Assembly: GCA_031119205.1 (NCBI GenBank)
Contig: JAVHYF010000012.1
Coordinates: 1-64,000, forward strand
DNA from: Moraxellaceae bacterium
GTDB taxonomy: Bacteria > Pseudomonadota > Gammaproteobacteria > Burkholderiales > Rhodocyclaceae
Direction of reading: 5' to 3'
Length of the DNA stretch: 64,000 nucleotides
Shown: positions 29,057 to 39,788 of the stretch, piece after piece
Layout of the letters: the number at the start of each line of letters is the position of its first letter
How positions within the stretch are numbered: position 1 is the first letter of the stretch
Made by a program: the position numbers and the translations under genes
The notes under the pieces: model-generated
Database searches by the model: none
Seen by the model: only the letters and a program-made list of their open reading frames with translations
What the model was told of the DNA's origin: nothing

Positions 29057-30106
29057 ATGACTTCCGTTGCCACAACCGGGCTGCACGTACGCAGCCTGGC
29101 AGACAGTGATCGCCCGCGCTGGGATGCCTTCGTGCAAGGCTGTGCCGGTGCCAGCTTCTTCCATCTCTCCGCCTGGCGCAGCCTGATTGCCGAAGTGTTC
29201 GGGCACCGGCCGCACTATCTCTATGCCGAGCGCGATGGCGTCATCGTTGCCGTGCTGCCGCTGGTGGAGGTCAAGAGCCGCCTGTTCGGCCACGCGCTGA
29301 CTTCCCTGCCGTTTGCCGTGTACGGTGGCATTGCCGGTGACGATATCCCTGCGCGCGCGCTGCTGGAAGCACATGCCGATGCCCTGGCACAGCAGCTCGG
29401 CGTCTCGCACCTCGAATACCGCAATGTGCAGCCCGCGCATGCCGACTGGCCGCGGCAGGACCTGTACGTCACTTTCCGCAAGGAACTGCTGCCGGACGAA
29501 GAGGCCAACATGCTGGCCATTCCGCGCAAGCAACGGGCGATGGTGCGCAAGGGTATCGGCAATAACCTGATCGCATCACAGGACGCGGACGTCGACCGCT
29601 TCTTCTCGGTCTATGCCGACAATGTGCGTCGTCACGGCACACCGGCCATGCCGAAGAAGTGGTTCGCCGCGCTGCGTGACACTTTCGGCAATGACTGTGA
29701 AGTGCTGACCGTCACGGATGCTGGCGGCCAGTCGCTCAGCAGCGTGCTGAGCTTCTACTTCCGTGGCGAGATCCTGCCGTATTACGCCGGTGACATGCCT
29801 GCTGCGCGCGACCTGGCGGCCAACGACTTCAAGTACTGGTCGCTGATGCAGCGCGCGCTTGCGCGTGGCTGCCATCTGTTCGACTACGGGCGCAGCAAGG
29901 TCGGTACCGGCCCGTACAGCTTCAAGAAAAACTGGGGTTTCACGCCACAACCGCTGTCCTATGAGTACCGCCTGTACAAGCGCGAGGCGGTGCCGCAGAA
30001 CAACCCCAACAACCCCAAGTTCCGTGCCTTCATCGCCATGTGGAAGCGCCTGCCATTGCCGGTGGCCAACACGCTGGGGCCTTTCATCGTCCGCAATCTG
30101 GGTTGA
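29057..30106 (+). CDS. FemAB-family XrtA/PEP-CTERM system-associated protein
   Basis: RWDAFVQGCAGASFFHLSAWRSLIAEVFGHRPHYLYAERDG...LFDYGRSKVGTGPYSFKKNWGFTPQPLSYEY. Confidence 0.9.
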   Translation: MTSVATTGLHVRSLADSDRPRWDAFVQGCAGASFFHLSAWRSLIAEVFGHRPHYLYAERDGVIVAVLPLVEVKSRLFGHALTSLPFAVYGGIAGDDIPARALLEAHADALAQQLGVSHLEYRNVQPAHADWPRQDLYVTFRKELLPDEEANMLAIPRKQRAMVRKGIGNNLIASQDADVDRFFSVYADNVRRHGTPAMPKKWFAALRDTFGNDCEVLTVTDAGGQSLSSVLSFYFRGEILPYYAGDMPAARDLAANDFKYWSLMQRALARGCHLFDYGRSKVGTGPYSFKKNWGFTPQPLSYEYRLYKREAVPQNNPNNPKFRAFIAMWKRLPLPVANTLGPFIVRNLG

Positions 30107-30108
30107 GC

Positions 30109-31332
30109 ATGCCGGCTACCGACGCGCGACCGCCGCTGCTCTATCTGGTCCACCGCATTCCCTATCCGCCCAACAAGGGTGACAAGGTGCGCTCCTTCAA
30201 TCTGCTGCGGCATCTGTCGCGGCGCTGGAGGGTGTATCTGGGCACCTTCGTCGACCACCCGGACGACTGGCAGCACGTGCCGGCACTGTCCGAGTGGTGC
30301 GTCGAGTCGAGGGTCGAGGGTCTGCAGCCGCGCACCGCCAAACTGTTGTCGCTGCGCGGGCTGCTGGGGGGTGAGGCGCTCACCCTGCCGTACTACCGCA
30401 ACCGACGCATGCAGCGCTGGGTGGCTGATGTGGTCGCACGCGAGGGCATCCGCCATACCGTGGTGTTTTCCTCGTCGATGGCGCAGTACGTTGCCGACCA
30501 GCCAGCTTTGCGGCGAGTGGTCGATTTCTGCGATGTGGACTCCGCCAAGTGGACACGCTATGCCGCCGACCACAAGGGCGCCATGGCCTGGCTGTATCGG
30601 CGCGAGGGCCGCTTGCTGGCCGACTTCGAGCGCCGCATCGGCGAGGCGGTGGATGCCAGTGTGCTGGCCACCGAGGCTGAGGCCGAACTGTTCCGCAGTG
30701 TCGCGCCGGCGGCCAGCAGCCGCACCCATGCCATCAGCAACGGCGTGAATGCCGAGTTCTTCGCGCCGGAAGCCGGGCGCAGCAGTCCTTATGAATCCGG
30801 CGAGCAGGCCGTGGTGTTCACCGGTGCGATGGACTACTGGCCCAACATCGACGCCGTGTGCTGGTTCGCACGTGACATCTGGCCCGTTTTGCGCACGCGC
30901 TTTCCGCAGGCGCGCTTCTACGCGGTGGGCATGAATCCGAGCGAAGAGGTGCGTGCGCTGGCAGAGCTCCCGGGCGTCATTGTCACGGGCACGGTGCCGG
31001 ATGTCCGGCCCTACGTGCAGCACGCCGCCGCCGTGGTCGCGCCGCTGCGCATTGCGCGCGGCGTGCAGAACAAGATCCTCGAAGCCATGGCCATGGGCCG
31101 CCCGGTCGTGGCTGCCCGTACCTGTGCCCAGGGCCTGGACGCACGTGCCGGCGAGGACCTGCTGCTGGCGGACAGCGTCGATGACTACGTTGACGCGGTG
31201 AGCGCGTGCCTGGATGGCCGTCGCGACACTGCCGAACTGGGCCGTCATGCGCGTGCGCGCGTGCTGGCCTCCTACAGCTGGGACGCCCACCTCGCGCGGA
31301 TCGATCCCTTGCTGCAACCCTTGCCGACCTGA
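30109..31332 (+). CDS. XrtA-system glycosyltransferase (TIGR03087 type)
   Basis: PPLLYLVHRIPYPPNKGDKVRSFNLLRHLSRRWRVYLGTFVDHPDD plus GT-B C-terminal domain. Confidence 0.9.
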   Translation: MPATDARPPLLYLVHRIPYPPNKGDKVRSFNLLRHLSRRWRVYLGTFVDHPDDWQHVPALSEWCVESRVEGLQPRTAKLLSLRGLLGGEALTLPYYRNRRMQRWVADVVAREGIRHTVVFSSSMAQYVADQPALRRVVDFCDVDSAKWTRYAADHKGAMAWLYRREGRLLADFERRIGEAVDASVLATEAEAELFRSVAPAASSRTHAISNGVNAEFFAPEAGRSSPYESGEQAVVFTGAMDYWPNIDAVCWFARDIWPVLRTRFPQARFYAVGMNPSEEVRALAELPGVIVTGTVPDVRPYVQHAAAVVAPLRIARGVQNKILEAMAMGRPVVAARTCAQGLDARAGEDLLLADSVDDYVDAVSACLDGRRDTAELGRHARARVLASYSWDAHLARIDPLLQPLPT

Positions 31333-31344
31333 GCCGGAGCTGCG

Positions 31345-32865
31345 ATGAGCCCGACCATGAACGCCGACGCCCGACGCTTTGTCATCGTGCCCTTGCTGGC
31401 CCTGGCAGTTGTCGTCGCCTTGCTGCTCGTCTTCCACGTCACCGTGCTGGACATGGTGCGGGTGTGGAACGAGTCAGAGACCTATACCCATGGCTATGTG
31501 ATCCTGCCGATTTCGCTGTGGCTGATGTGGCGCGAGCGCGTGGCCATCGTGCGTGCCGGCTTCCGCCCGGGCTGGCTGGCCTTTCCGCTCATTGGTGCAT
31601 CCGGTTTCGTATGGCTGCTGGGCGATATGGCGGGTGCGTCCATCGGCACGCACCTCGGCCTGGTGGGGATGCTGGCCGGCTGTATCTGGGCGGTCATCGG
31701 CACGCCCGCAGCGCGGGTAGCGTGGTTTCCGCTGGTCTTCCTCGTTTTCATGGTGCCGGCTGGCGACTTCCTGCTGCCGACGCTCATGGCGCACACAGCC
31801 GACTTCACGGTGGCTGCACTACGCCTGACCGGTATTCCGGTGTATCGCGAGGGCCTGGTGTTCGTCATCCCCAGCGGCCAGTGGTCGGTGGTGGAGGCCT
31901 GCAGTGGCCTGCGCTATCTCATCGCCTCGATCATGGTCGGCGCGCTGTTCGCCTACCTCAGCTACCGCAGCTGGTGGCGGCGGGCGCTGTTCCTACTGGC
32001 GTCCGTGCTGGTCCCGCTGCTCGCCAACTGGCTGCGTGCCTACATGATCGTCATGCTCGGCCACGTATCCGGCAACAAGCTGGCGGTGGGGGCCGACCAC
32101 CTGATCTACGGCTGGGTGTTTTTCGGCGTGGTCATGTTCGCCCTGTTCTGGGTGGGGGGCTGGTGGCGCGAAGACGCTGCCGATCCTCCTCGCGAATCGA
32201 TCGATTGGTCTGGCGTGACGGTCGCGCGCAGCGGCCTCGTGCAGGCAGCCGTGGCGGCGCTGGTCGTGGCGGCACTGTGGCTACCGTTGCGCAGTGCGCT
32301 GGAGCAGGGCGGTGAAGTCAGCGTGGCCTTGAAGGCGCCGGCGCCGGCAGCTGGCTGGACCCAGGACGCGTCCCCCGTTTCCGGCTGGATCCCCAACTAC
32401 GGCGGCATGCGTGGTTCGCAGCAGGTGAGTTACAGCAAGGACGGCGAAGCGGTCACCCTGTACGTCGCCTACTACGCGCACCAGACTGCCGGATACGAAC
32501 TGGTGCAATGGAGCAACCAGCTGTTGAACGAGGCACAGCGCAAGGCCACCCAGTTGCCCAGCCTGCGGGGCGGCAGCCTGCCGTTTGCCCAGGGGACACG
32601 CGCGGTGACCGAGATCGGCTTCCAGAGCGACATGAACCAGCAGGCCTGGTACTGGTACTGGCTGGACGGTACGCCGACCACCAGCGAGCCGCGCGCCAAG
32701 CTGGACCTGGCGCTGAAGCGTCTGAGCCTGCGTGACGATGATTCCGCCGCCGTGTTCATCATCACGCGTGGCGGCCCGGTTGCACGGGCGGCGGCAGAGG
32801 CTTTCGTGCGCGACCATGGCAGTGCGATCGACGCCATGCTGCAGCAGGCGCGCGTGCGCGATTGA
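31345..32865 (+). CDS. xrtA: Exosortase A with C-terminal EpsI-like domain
   Basis: Multi-TM; catalytic motifs VVEACSGLRYL (Cys), NWLRAY (Arg), GADHLIYGWVFF (His); C-terminal periplasmic EpsI-like part. Confidence 0.94.
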   Translation: MSPTMNADARRFVIVPLLALAVVVALLLVFHVTVLDMVRVWNESETYTHGYVILPISLWLMWRERVAIVRAGFRPGWLAFPLIGASGFVWLLGDMAGASIGTHLGLVGMLAGCIWAVIGTPAARVAWFPLVFLVFMVPAGDFLLPTLMAHTADFTVAALRLTGIPVYREGLVFVIPSGQWSVVEACSGLRYLIASIMVGALFAYLSYRSWWRRALFLLASVLVPLLANWLRAYMIVMLGHVSGNKLAVGADHLIYGWVFFGVVMFALFWVGGWWREDAADPPRESIDWSGVTVARSGLVQAAVAALVVAALWLPLRSALEQGGEVSVALKAPAPAAGWTQDASPVSGWIPNYGGMRGSQQVSYSKDGEAVTLYVAYYAHQTAGYELVQWSNQLLNEAQRKATQLPSLRGGSLPFAQGTRAVTEIGFQSDMNQQAWYWYWLDGTPTTSEPRAKLDLALKRLSLRDDDSAAVFIITRGGPVARAAAEAFVRDHGSAIDAMLQQARVRD

Positions 32866-32879
32866 GTCCGGGCTTGCCG

Positions 32880-34022
32880 ATGCCACCCCGTCACATTGTC
32901 CATGTGGTCTACAGCTTCCGCGTCGGCGGGCTGGAGAACGGCATGGTGAATCTCATCAACAACCTGCCGGCCGAGCGCTATCGCCACACCATCGTCGCCC
33001 TGACCGATGCGGACCCGGTCTTCTGCGGGCGCATCCGCCGTCAGGATGTCGAGGTCATCTCCCTGCACAAGCAGCCCGGCCATGGCGTCAAGCTGTATCC
33101 GCGCATGTGGAAGCTGTTCCGCGCATTACGCCCGGACGTGGTGCACACCCGCAACCTCGCCGCGCTGGAGATGAGTGTGCCCGCCTGGGCGGCCGGCGTG
33201 CCGGTGCGTGTGCACGGCGAGCACGGCCGCGACGTGGACGACCCGGACGGCAGCAACGTGCGCTACCAGCGGGTGCGCAGGTTGTACCGGCCTTTCGTGA
33301 AGCAATACATTGCGCTGTCGCGCGAGTTGCAGTCCTATCTGCAAGGCCCCGTTCAGGTGCCGGATGCGCGTATCGAACTGATCTGCAATGGCGTGGATGC
33401 CGAGCGTTTCCATCCGGTGTCGCCGCGCGCCGCCGTGGAGGGCAGTCCCTTCAACGATCCCGCGCTGTGGGTCATCGGAACGGTGGGCCGGGTGCAGGCG
33501 GTGAAAGACCACGTCGGCCTGGTGCTGGCTTTCGCGAAACTGCTGCGCGATGGTGGCGATGCAGCCGGACATGCCCGCCTGATGATCGTGGGTGACGGCC
33601 CCCTGCGTGGCGAGGTGGAAGCCGCCGCCCGCAGCGAAGGCGTGGCGGACAAGCTGTGGCTGACGGGCGAGCGCAGCGATGTGCCGCAGCTCATGCAGGC
33701 CATGGATTGCTTCACCTTGCCGTCACTGGGCGAAGGCATTTCCAACACCGTGCTGGAGGCGATGGCCTGCGGCCTGCCGGTGGTGGCGAGCGCGGTAGGC
33801 GGCAATCCGGAACTGGTGCGCGAAGGCGGGACCGGCGCACTGGTGCCGGCCGCGCAGCCCGACGCGCTGGCCGCAGCTTTGCTGGCCTATGTGCGTGACC
33901 CGGCGCTGGCGCGTGCGCATGGCCGGGCAGGGCGGGCGCGCATCGATGCGGAATTTTCGCTGACCGGGATGGTGGCGCGTTACGACCGCCTGTATCAGCA
34001 ACTGACAACGGACAAGAGATAG
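32880..34022 (+). CDS. XrtA-system glycosyltransferase (TIGR03088 type)
   Basis: PRHIVHVVYSFRVGGLENGMVNLINNLPAERYRHTIVALTD; GT4-like. Confidence 0.88.
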   Translation: MPPRHIVHVVYSFRVGGLENGMVNLINNLPAERYRHTIVALTDADPVFCGRIRRQDVEVISLHKQPGHGVKLYPRMWKLFRALRPDVVHTRNLAALEMSVPAWAAGVPVRVHGEHGRDVDDPDGSNVRYQRVRRLYRPFVKQYIALSRELQSYLQGPVQVPDARIELICNGVDAERFHPVSPRAAVEGSPFNDPALWVIGTVGRVQAVKDHVGLVLAFAKLLRDGGDAAGHARLMIVGDGPLRGEVEAAARSEGVADKLWLTGERSDVPQLMQAMDCFTLPSLGEGISNTVLEAMACGLPVVASAVGGNPELVREGGTGALVPAAQPDALAAALLAYVRDPALARAHGRAGRARIDAEFSLTGMVARYDRLYQQLTTDKR

Positions 34023-34027
34023 ACACC

Positions 34028-35950
34028 ATGTGTGGCATCGCCGGACTTTTCGATCTGCGTGGCCGTCGCGACTTCCCCCGCGATCTGGTGGAGCGCATGA
34101 ACACCGTGCAGTTCCACCGCGGCCCCGACGAGGGGGGCTTCCACTTCGAGCCCGGCGTCGCGCTGGCGCACCGCCGCCTGTCGATCATCGACCTGTCCAC
34201 CGGACAGCAGCCACTGGCCAACGAGGACGGTTCGGTCATCGTGGTGTTCAACGGCGAGATCTACAACTTCCAGGAACTGGTGCCGGAGCTGCAGGCGCTG
34301 GGTCACGTCTTCCGCACCCACAGCGATACGGAAGTCATCGTGCATGCCTGGGAGCAGTGGGGTGAGGACTGCGTGCGCCGCTTCCGCGGCATGTTCGCCT
34401 TCGCACTGTGGGACCGCAACCGCGACACCCTGTTCCTCGCACGCGACCGCCTCGGTGTGAAGCCACTGTTCTATGCACTGCTAGCCGACGGCCAGTTCGT
34501 GTTCGGCTCCGAGCTGAAAGTGCTGATGGCGCATCCGGCATTGCCGCGCGAGATCGAGCCGCAGGCCATTGAGGAGTACTTCGCGCTCGGCTATGTGCCG
34601 GAGCCGCGCAGCATCTACAAGGCGGCGCTCAAGCTGCCGCCGGGCCATACGCTGACCCTGCGCCGTGGCCAGCCGATGCCGGCGACGCGCGAATACTGGG
34701 ACGTCCGCTTCACACTCGCCAACCCGATGAGCATGGAAGACGCCTGCGATGAGCTGCTGGCCCGCCTGCGCGAATCCGTGCGCTTGCGCATGATCGCCGA
34801 AGTGCCGCTCGGTGCCTTCCTGTCCGGCGGCGTGGACTCCAGCGCCGTGGTGGCGACCATGGCCGGCATTTCCGGCAGTCCGGTCAATACCTGCTCGATC
34901 TCCTTCGACGACCCTTCCTACGACGAAGCTGCGTATGCGCGCGAAGTGGCGCAGCGCTACGGCACCAACCACTTCGTCGAGACGGTGGCGAGCGACGACT
35001 TCGATCTCATCGACACGCTGGCGCGTCTCTACGACGAGCCCTATGCCGACAGCTCGGCAATGCCCACCTACCGCGTCTGCCAACTGGCCCGCAAGCGCGT
35101 CACGGTGGCATTGTCCGGCGACGGTGGTGACGAGGCCATGGGCGGCTATCGTCGCTACCGCCTGCATGCGATGGAAGAGCGCGCGCGCAACATGCTGCCG
35201 CTGTCGCTGCGTCGTCCGCTGTTCGGCACGCTCGGCAAGCTCTACCCCAAGGCCGACTGGGCGCCGCGCATGTTTCGCGCCAAGACCACCTTCGAAGGAC
35301 TGTCGCGCGATGCGGTGGAAGGCTACTTCCACAGCGTGTCCATCCTGCGCGACCCGATGCGCGCCCGCCTGTTCTCCTCGTCGCTGAAGAAGGAGCTGGC
35401 TGGCTACAACGCGGTGGAAGTGTTCCGCCACCACGCAGCGCGCGCGGGCACCGACGATGCGCTGGCGCTGGTGCAGTACATCGACATGAAGACCTACCTG
35501 GTCGGCGACATCAACACCAAGGTGGACCGCGCCTCCATGGCGCATTCGCTGGAAGTGCGCGAGCCGCTGATGGACCATCCGCTGGTGGAGTGGCTGGCGA
35601 CGCTGCCGTCCTCGCTGAAGCTGCAGGGCCAGCAAGGCAAGCTGTTGTTCAAACGGGCGCTGGAGCCGCAGCTGTCGCAGGAGATCCTGTACCGTCCGAA
35701 GATGGGTTTCGCCGTGCCGCTGTCGCGCTGGTTCCGCGGCCCCCTGCGCGAGCGGGTGCGCAACAGCCTGCTGGGCGACACGCTGACCGGGTCCGGCCTG
35801 TTCGACCGCAGCTACCTGGAGCATCTGGTCTCCGCCCACCAGGCCGGCACGCGCGACTACAGCGCGCCAATCTGGACCTTGCTGATGTTCGAGGCCTTCC
35901 TGGCACAGTCGCAAGGCATTGCGACCAGGCCCGAACCGGTTGCCGCCTGA
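34028..35950 (+). CDS. XrtA-system amidotransferase (asparagine synthase family)
   Basis: MCGIAGLFDLRGRRDFPRDLVERMNTVQFHRGPDEGGFH; FLSGGVDSSAVVA. Confidence 0.94.
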   Translation: MCGIAGLFDLRGRRDFPRDLVERMNTVQFHRGPDEGGFHFEPGVALAHRRLSIIDLSTGQQPLANEDGSVIVVFNGEIYNFQELVPELQALGHVFRTHSDTEVIVHAWEQWGEDCVRRFRGMFAFALWDRNRDTLFLARDRLGVKPLFYALLADGQFVFGSELKVLMAHPALPREIEPQAIEEYFALGYVPEPRSIYKAALKLPPGHTLTLRRGQPMPATREYWDVRFTLANPMSMEDACDELLARLRESVRLRMIAEVPLGAFLSGGVDSSAVVATMAGISGSPVNTCSISFDDPSYDEAAYAREVAQRYGTNHFVETVASDDFDLIDTLARLYDEPYADSSAMPTYRVCQLARKRVTVALSGDGGDEAMGGYRRYRLHAMEERARNMLPLSLRRPLFGTLGKLYPKADWAPRMFRAKTTFEGLSRDAVEGYFHSVSILRDPMRARLFSSSLKKELAGYNAVEVFRHHAARAGTDDALALVQYIDMKTYLVGDINTKVDRASMAHSLEVREPLMDHPLVEWLATLPSSLKLQGQQGKLLFKRALEPQLSQEILYRPKMGFAVPLSRWFRGPLRERVRNSLLGDTLTGSGLFDRSYLEHLVSAHQAGTRDYSAPIWTLLMFEAFLAQSQGIATRPEPVAA

Positions 35951-36010
35951 GCCGCTCCCCGCATCGTCGTCATTGCCACCGCCAACACGCCACGCCAAGA
36001 GCCACGCTGA

Positions 36011-37225
36011 ATGCGCATCCTGCACATCCTCGATCACTCCATTCCGCTGCACAGCGGCTACACCTTCCGCACGGCGGCCATCCTGCGCGAGCAACGCGCC
36101 CTCGGCTGGGAGACGCATCACCTGACTTCGCCGAAGCAGGAGAAGTGCAGTGTGCGCGAGGAGGAAGTAGATGGTCTGCGTTTCCACCGCACCTGGCCCT
36201 TCAGTGCGAAGTGGAAGCTGCCGGTGCTGCGCGAATGGGAGCAGATGCAGGCCACCACCGGGCGTCTGGAAGAGCTGGCGCGTCAGCTCAAGCCGGATGC
36301 CCTGCACGCGCACTCGCCGGTGCTGGACGCGATTCCCGCCATCCGTGTCGGTCGCAAGCTGGGCATTCCCGTGGTGTACGAAGTGCGTGCCTTCTGGGAG
36401 GACGCTGCGGTCGACCACGGCACCAGCAAGGAGTGGGGCCTGCGCTACCGCGCCACGCGCGCGCTGGAAACCTGGGCGCTGAAGAACGCCGACCACGTGA
36501 CGACGATCTGCGAAGGTCTGCGCAGCGACATCGTGGCACGCGGGGTCGATGCCGCGAAGGTCACGGTGATTCCGAACGCGGTGGATGTCGAGACCTTCAC
36601 GCCCAGTGGTCCGCCGGATGCCGACCTCAAGCGTGCGCTGGGCCTGGAGGGTTGTGCGGTGGTCGGTTTCATCGGCTCCTTCTACGCCTACGAAGGTCTG
36701 GATCTGCTGGTGACGGCCATGCCCGCCATTCTCGCTGCGCGTCCCGACGCGCGCCTGCTGATGGTCGGTGGCGGCTTCCAGGATGCGGCGTTGAAGGAGC
36801 AGGTGGCACGTCTCGGCATTGCCGACAAGGTGGTGTTCACCGGCCGCGTGCCGCACGCCGATGTGCAGCGCTACTACGATCTGGTCGACGTGCTGGCCTA
36901 TCCGCGCCACAGCATGCGCCTGACCGAACTGGTCACGCCGCTGAAGCCGCTGGAGGCGATGGCACAGCAGCGTGTCTTCGTCGCCTCCGATGTCGGCGGC
37001 CACAAGGAGCTGATCCGCGACGGCGACACCGGCGTGTTGTTCAAGGCGGGCAGCGCCGCGGCACTGGCGGATGCGGTGCTGCGTCTGCTGAACGCGCCGG
37101 AGCGATGGGAGGCACTGCGCAGTGCTGGCCGCGCCTTTGTCGAGAACGAGCGTAACTGGCGCAACAGCGTGAGTCGCTACCGTCACGTCTATGCCGACGC
37201 GCAGGCGCGCGCCGGGAGCCGCTGA
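36011..37225 (+). CDS. XrtA-system glycosyltransferase (TIGR04063 type)
   Basis: MRILHILDHSIPLHSGYTFRTAAILREQRALGWETHHLTSPKQ. Confidence 0.9.
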   Translation: MRILHILDHSIPLHSGYTFRTAAILREQRALGWETHHLTSPKQEKCSVREEEVDGLRFHRTWPFSAKWKLPVLREWEQMQATTGRLEELARQLKPDALHAHSPVLDAIPAIRVGRKLGIPVVYEVRAFWEDAAVDHGTSKEWGLRYRATRALETWALKNADHVTTICEGLRSDIVARGVDAAKVTVIPNAVDVETFTPSGPPDADLKRALGLEGCAVVGFIGSFYAYEGLDLLVTAMPAILAARPDARLLMVGGGFQDAALKEQVARLGIADKVVFTGRVPHADVQRYYDLVDVLAYPRHSMRLTELVTPLKPLEAMAQQRVFVASDVGGHKELIRDGDTGVLFKAGSAAALADAVLRLLNAPERWEALRSAGRAFVENERNWRNSVSRYRHVYADAQARAGSR

Positions 37226-37227
37226 TC

Positions 37228-38487
37228 GTGACCACCGGCGTGACTGCGGGCGTGCCCCCTCGCCGTAAACTGCGCACGCTGTTGTTCTCGACGCTGTACC
37301 CATCGTCGGTGAGGCCGACGCATGGCATCTTCGTCGAGACGCGCCTGCGCGAGCTGCTGGCTTCCGGTGAGGTGGAGACCCGCGTCGTGGCCCCCGTGCC
37401 CTGGTTCCCGTCGCGCAATCCGCGCTTCGGTGACCGTGCGCGTATGGCCGCCACGCCGCATGCGGAGACGCACAACGGCATTCCGGTGCTGCACCCGCGC
37501 TACCTGCTGGCGCCCAAAATCGGCATGACCACCGCGCCGCTGACGCTGGCGCTCGGCGCCCGCGCTGCAGTAGCGAAGCTGCTGGCCGAAGGCTACGACT
37601 TCGACGTCATCGACGCCCACTACTACTACCCGGATGGCATCGCGGCGGCATTGCTGGCGCGCTGGTTCAACAAGCCGCTGGTCATCACTGCACGTGGCAC
37701 GGACCTCAACCTGATTCCGCAGTACGCACTGCCTCGCCGCATGATCCGCTGGGCGGCGGAACAGGCGCAGGGCTCCATCGGCGTGTGCAGTGCGCTGATG
37801 GATGTGCTGCGTGACATGGGCCTGCCACCGGACCGGCTGCACGTGATGCGCAACGGCGTGGACCTGCAGCGCTTCCATCCTGTACCGCCGGCCGAAGCGC
37901 GCGCAGCGCTGGGCCTGCCTGCGGAAGGACGGTTGTTGCTGTCGGTGGGGCACCTGGTCGAACGCAAGGGTCACCATGTGGCCATCGACGCCTTGAAGCA
38001 CCTGCCGGCCGACGTGAGTCTGTGCATCGTCGGTGAGGGCGAGGAGCGTCGTGCGCTGGAAGCCCGGATCGCCGAAGCGGGTCTCAGCGGTCGCGCTCGC
38101 CTGATCGGTGCCGTGCCGAACGCACGGCTCTACCAGTGGTACAGCGCCGCTGACGTGCTGATCCTCGCCTCCAGCCGCGAGGGCTGGGCCAATGTGCTGC
38201 TGGAGGGTATGGCCTGCGGCACGCCAGTCGTGGCGACCCGCATCTGGGGCACGCCCGAGGTCATCCAGAGCGATGTGGCCGGCCGGCTGGTGGACCAGCG
38301 CGAGGGCGCAGCCTTCGCGAGCGCCATCCAGGACCTGCTGGCGAACGGTGTGCAAAAGGCCGCCGTGCGTGAGTATGCGGAAGGGTTTTCCTGGGAAGCC
38401 ACGACGCAGGCCCAGCTCGCCCTGTTCCATCGCATCGCTGCGGGCCGTAGTGCGGCCGGCCAGACCCTGACAGGTGTCGCGACATGA
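37228..38487 (+). CDS. Family 4-type glycosyltransferase
   Basis: LRTLLFSTLYPSSVRPTHGIFVETRLRELLASGEVETRVVAPVPWFP; C-terminal GT4 motif SSREGWANVLLEGMACGTPVVAT. Confidence 0.9.
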   Translation: MTTGVTAGVPPRRKLRTLLFSTLYPSSVRPTHGIFVETRLRELLASGEVETRVVAPVPWFPSRNPRFGDRARMAATPHAETHNGIPVLHPRYLLAPKIGMTTAPLTLALGARAAVAKLLAEGYDFDVIDAHYYYPDGIAAALLARWFNKPLVITARGTDLNLIPQYALPRRMIRWAAEQAQGSIGVCSALMDVLRDMGLPPDRLHVMRNGVDLQRFHPVPPAEARAALGLPAEGRLLLSVGHLVERKGHHVAIDALKHLPADVSLCIVGEGEERRALEARIAEAGLSGRARLIGAVPNARLYQWYSAADVLILASSREGWANVLLEGMACGTPVVATRIWGTPEVIQSDVAGRLVDQREGAAFASAIQDLLANGVQKAAVREYAEGFSWEATTQAQLALFHRIAAGRSAAGQTLTGVAT

Positions 38488-39788
38488 CCGATCTCCTGAT
38501 CATCTCCCTGGTCGGGCTGTGCGCACTGGTGTCGCTGCGCCATCCCTGGATCGGAATCCTCGGCTGGACGTGGGTGAGTCTCATGAATCCCCACCGCCTG
38601 GGCTGGCGTACGCAGGAAATGCCGGTGGCGATGATCATCGCGGCCTGCCTGCTGCTCGGCTTCCTGCTGACCAAGGACCGGCGGAACCCGCTGCCCAGAC
38701 CGTCCGCATGGATGCTGCTGCTCTTCATGGCGTGGATGTGCATCACCTTCCCGTTCTCCTTCTTCCCGGATACGGCCTACTCGATGTGGGACCGCGTCAT
38801 GAAGATCGACTTGATGGTGCTGGTGGCGCTGTCCCTCATCTACAAGCGCTCGCAGATCGTGGTCTTCGCGGGCGTCGTGGTGGCCTCGCTGGCGTTCTAC
38901 GGGGTCAAGGGTGGCATATTCACGATCGTGACCGGGGGTAACCACCGCGTCTGGGGTCCGATGGAGTCCTTCATCGAGGGCAACAACGAGCTGGCGCTGG
39001 CCCTCATCGTGATCATTCCGCTGATGCGTTTCCTGCAGACGCTGTTCACGAAAGCCTGGCAGCGCCATGCGATGACCGGGGCGATGTTGTTGTGCGCGGC
39101 TGCTGCGATCGGCAGTCACTCGCGTGGTGCCTTCCTGGCCATCGCGGCCATGGGCGCGATGATGTGGTGGCGTGGCAAGCACAAGTTCGTGTTCGGCCTT
39201 TTGCTCGTCATTGGCGCCGCGGCTGCCCTGATGCTGATGCCCGAGCACTACTGGGAGCGCATGAACACCATCAAGACCTATGACGAGGATGCCTCGGCGC
39301 TGGGACGGCTCAATGCCTGGTGGATGACTTTCAATCTCGCCAACGACAACTTCTTCGGCGGTGGCTACGCGATCTACAACGTGTCGACCTTCATGCGCTA
39401 TGCGCCGGATCCGCTCGACGTGAAGGCGGCGCACAGCATCTACTTCCAGGTGCTGGGCGAGCACGGCTGGGTCGGCTTCACGCTGTTCATGCTGATGTGG
39501 CTCTTCACCTGGTTCGACGCCGGCTGGTTGCGCAAGCATGCGGCCGGCAGGCCCGAGACTGAGTGGGCTGCCACGCTGGGGGCGATGTGCCAGGTGGCGC
39601 TGGTGGGCTATGCCGTGGGCGGCGCCTTCCTCAGCCTGGCGTACTTCGATCTGCCCTACAACATCCTGATCTTGACGGCTGCTGCGCGTCGCTGGGTCGT
39701 CAAACGAGGCTGGGAGCCGGAGACCGCAGAGGCCGAAGCCCGCCAGGCCGAGAAGCAAAAGAAGAAATCTCCGATGGTGACGACATGA
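38484..39788 (+). CDS. Exosortase A system-associated putative O-glycosylation ligase (TIGR03097 type)
   Basis: Multi-TM Wzy/WaaL-like; HPWIGILGWTWVSLMNPHRLGW; AHSIYFQVLGEHGWVGFTLFM. Confidence 0.9.
   Translation: MTDLLIISLVGLCALVSLRHPWIGILGWTWVSLMNPHRLGWRTQEMPVAMIIAACLLLGFLLTKDRRNPLPRPSAWMLLLFMAWMCITFPFSFFPDTAYSMWDRVMKIDLMVLVALSLIYKRSQIVVFAGVVVASLAFYGVKGGIFTIVTGGNHRVWGPMESFIEGNNELALALIVIIPLMRFLQTLFTKAWQRHAMTGAMLLCAAAAIGSHSRGAFLAIAAMGAMMWWRGKHKFVFGLLLVIGAAAALMLMPEHYWERMNTIKTYDEDASALGRLNAWWMTFNLANDNFFGGGYAIYNVSTFMRYAPDPLDVKAAHSIYFQVLGEHGWVGFTLFMLMWLFTWFDAGWLRKHAAGRPETEWAATLGAMCQVALVGYAVGGAFLSLAYFDLPYNILILTAAARRWVVKRGWEPETAEAEARQAEKQKKKSPMVTT

Noticed and set aside
26979-29075. 698-aa minus-strand ORF
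   Set aside because: Antisense to the XrtA-associated ATPase and deacetylase; no recognisable domain.
34481-37303. 940-aa minus-strand ORF
   Set aside because: Antisense to the amidotransferase and glycosyltransferase genes, which have clear family motifs; low-complexity HQRLA-rich translation.
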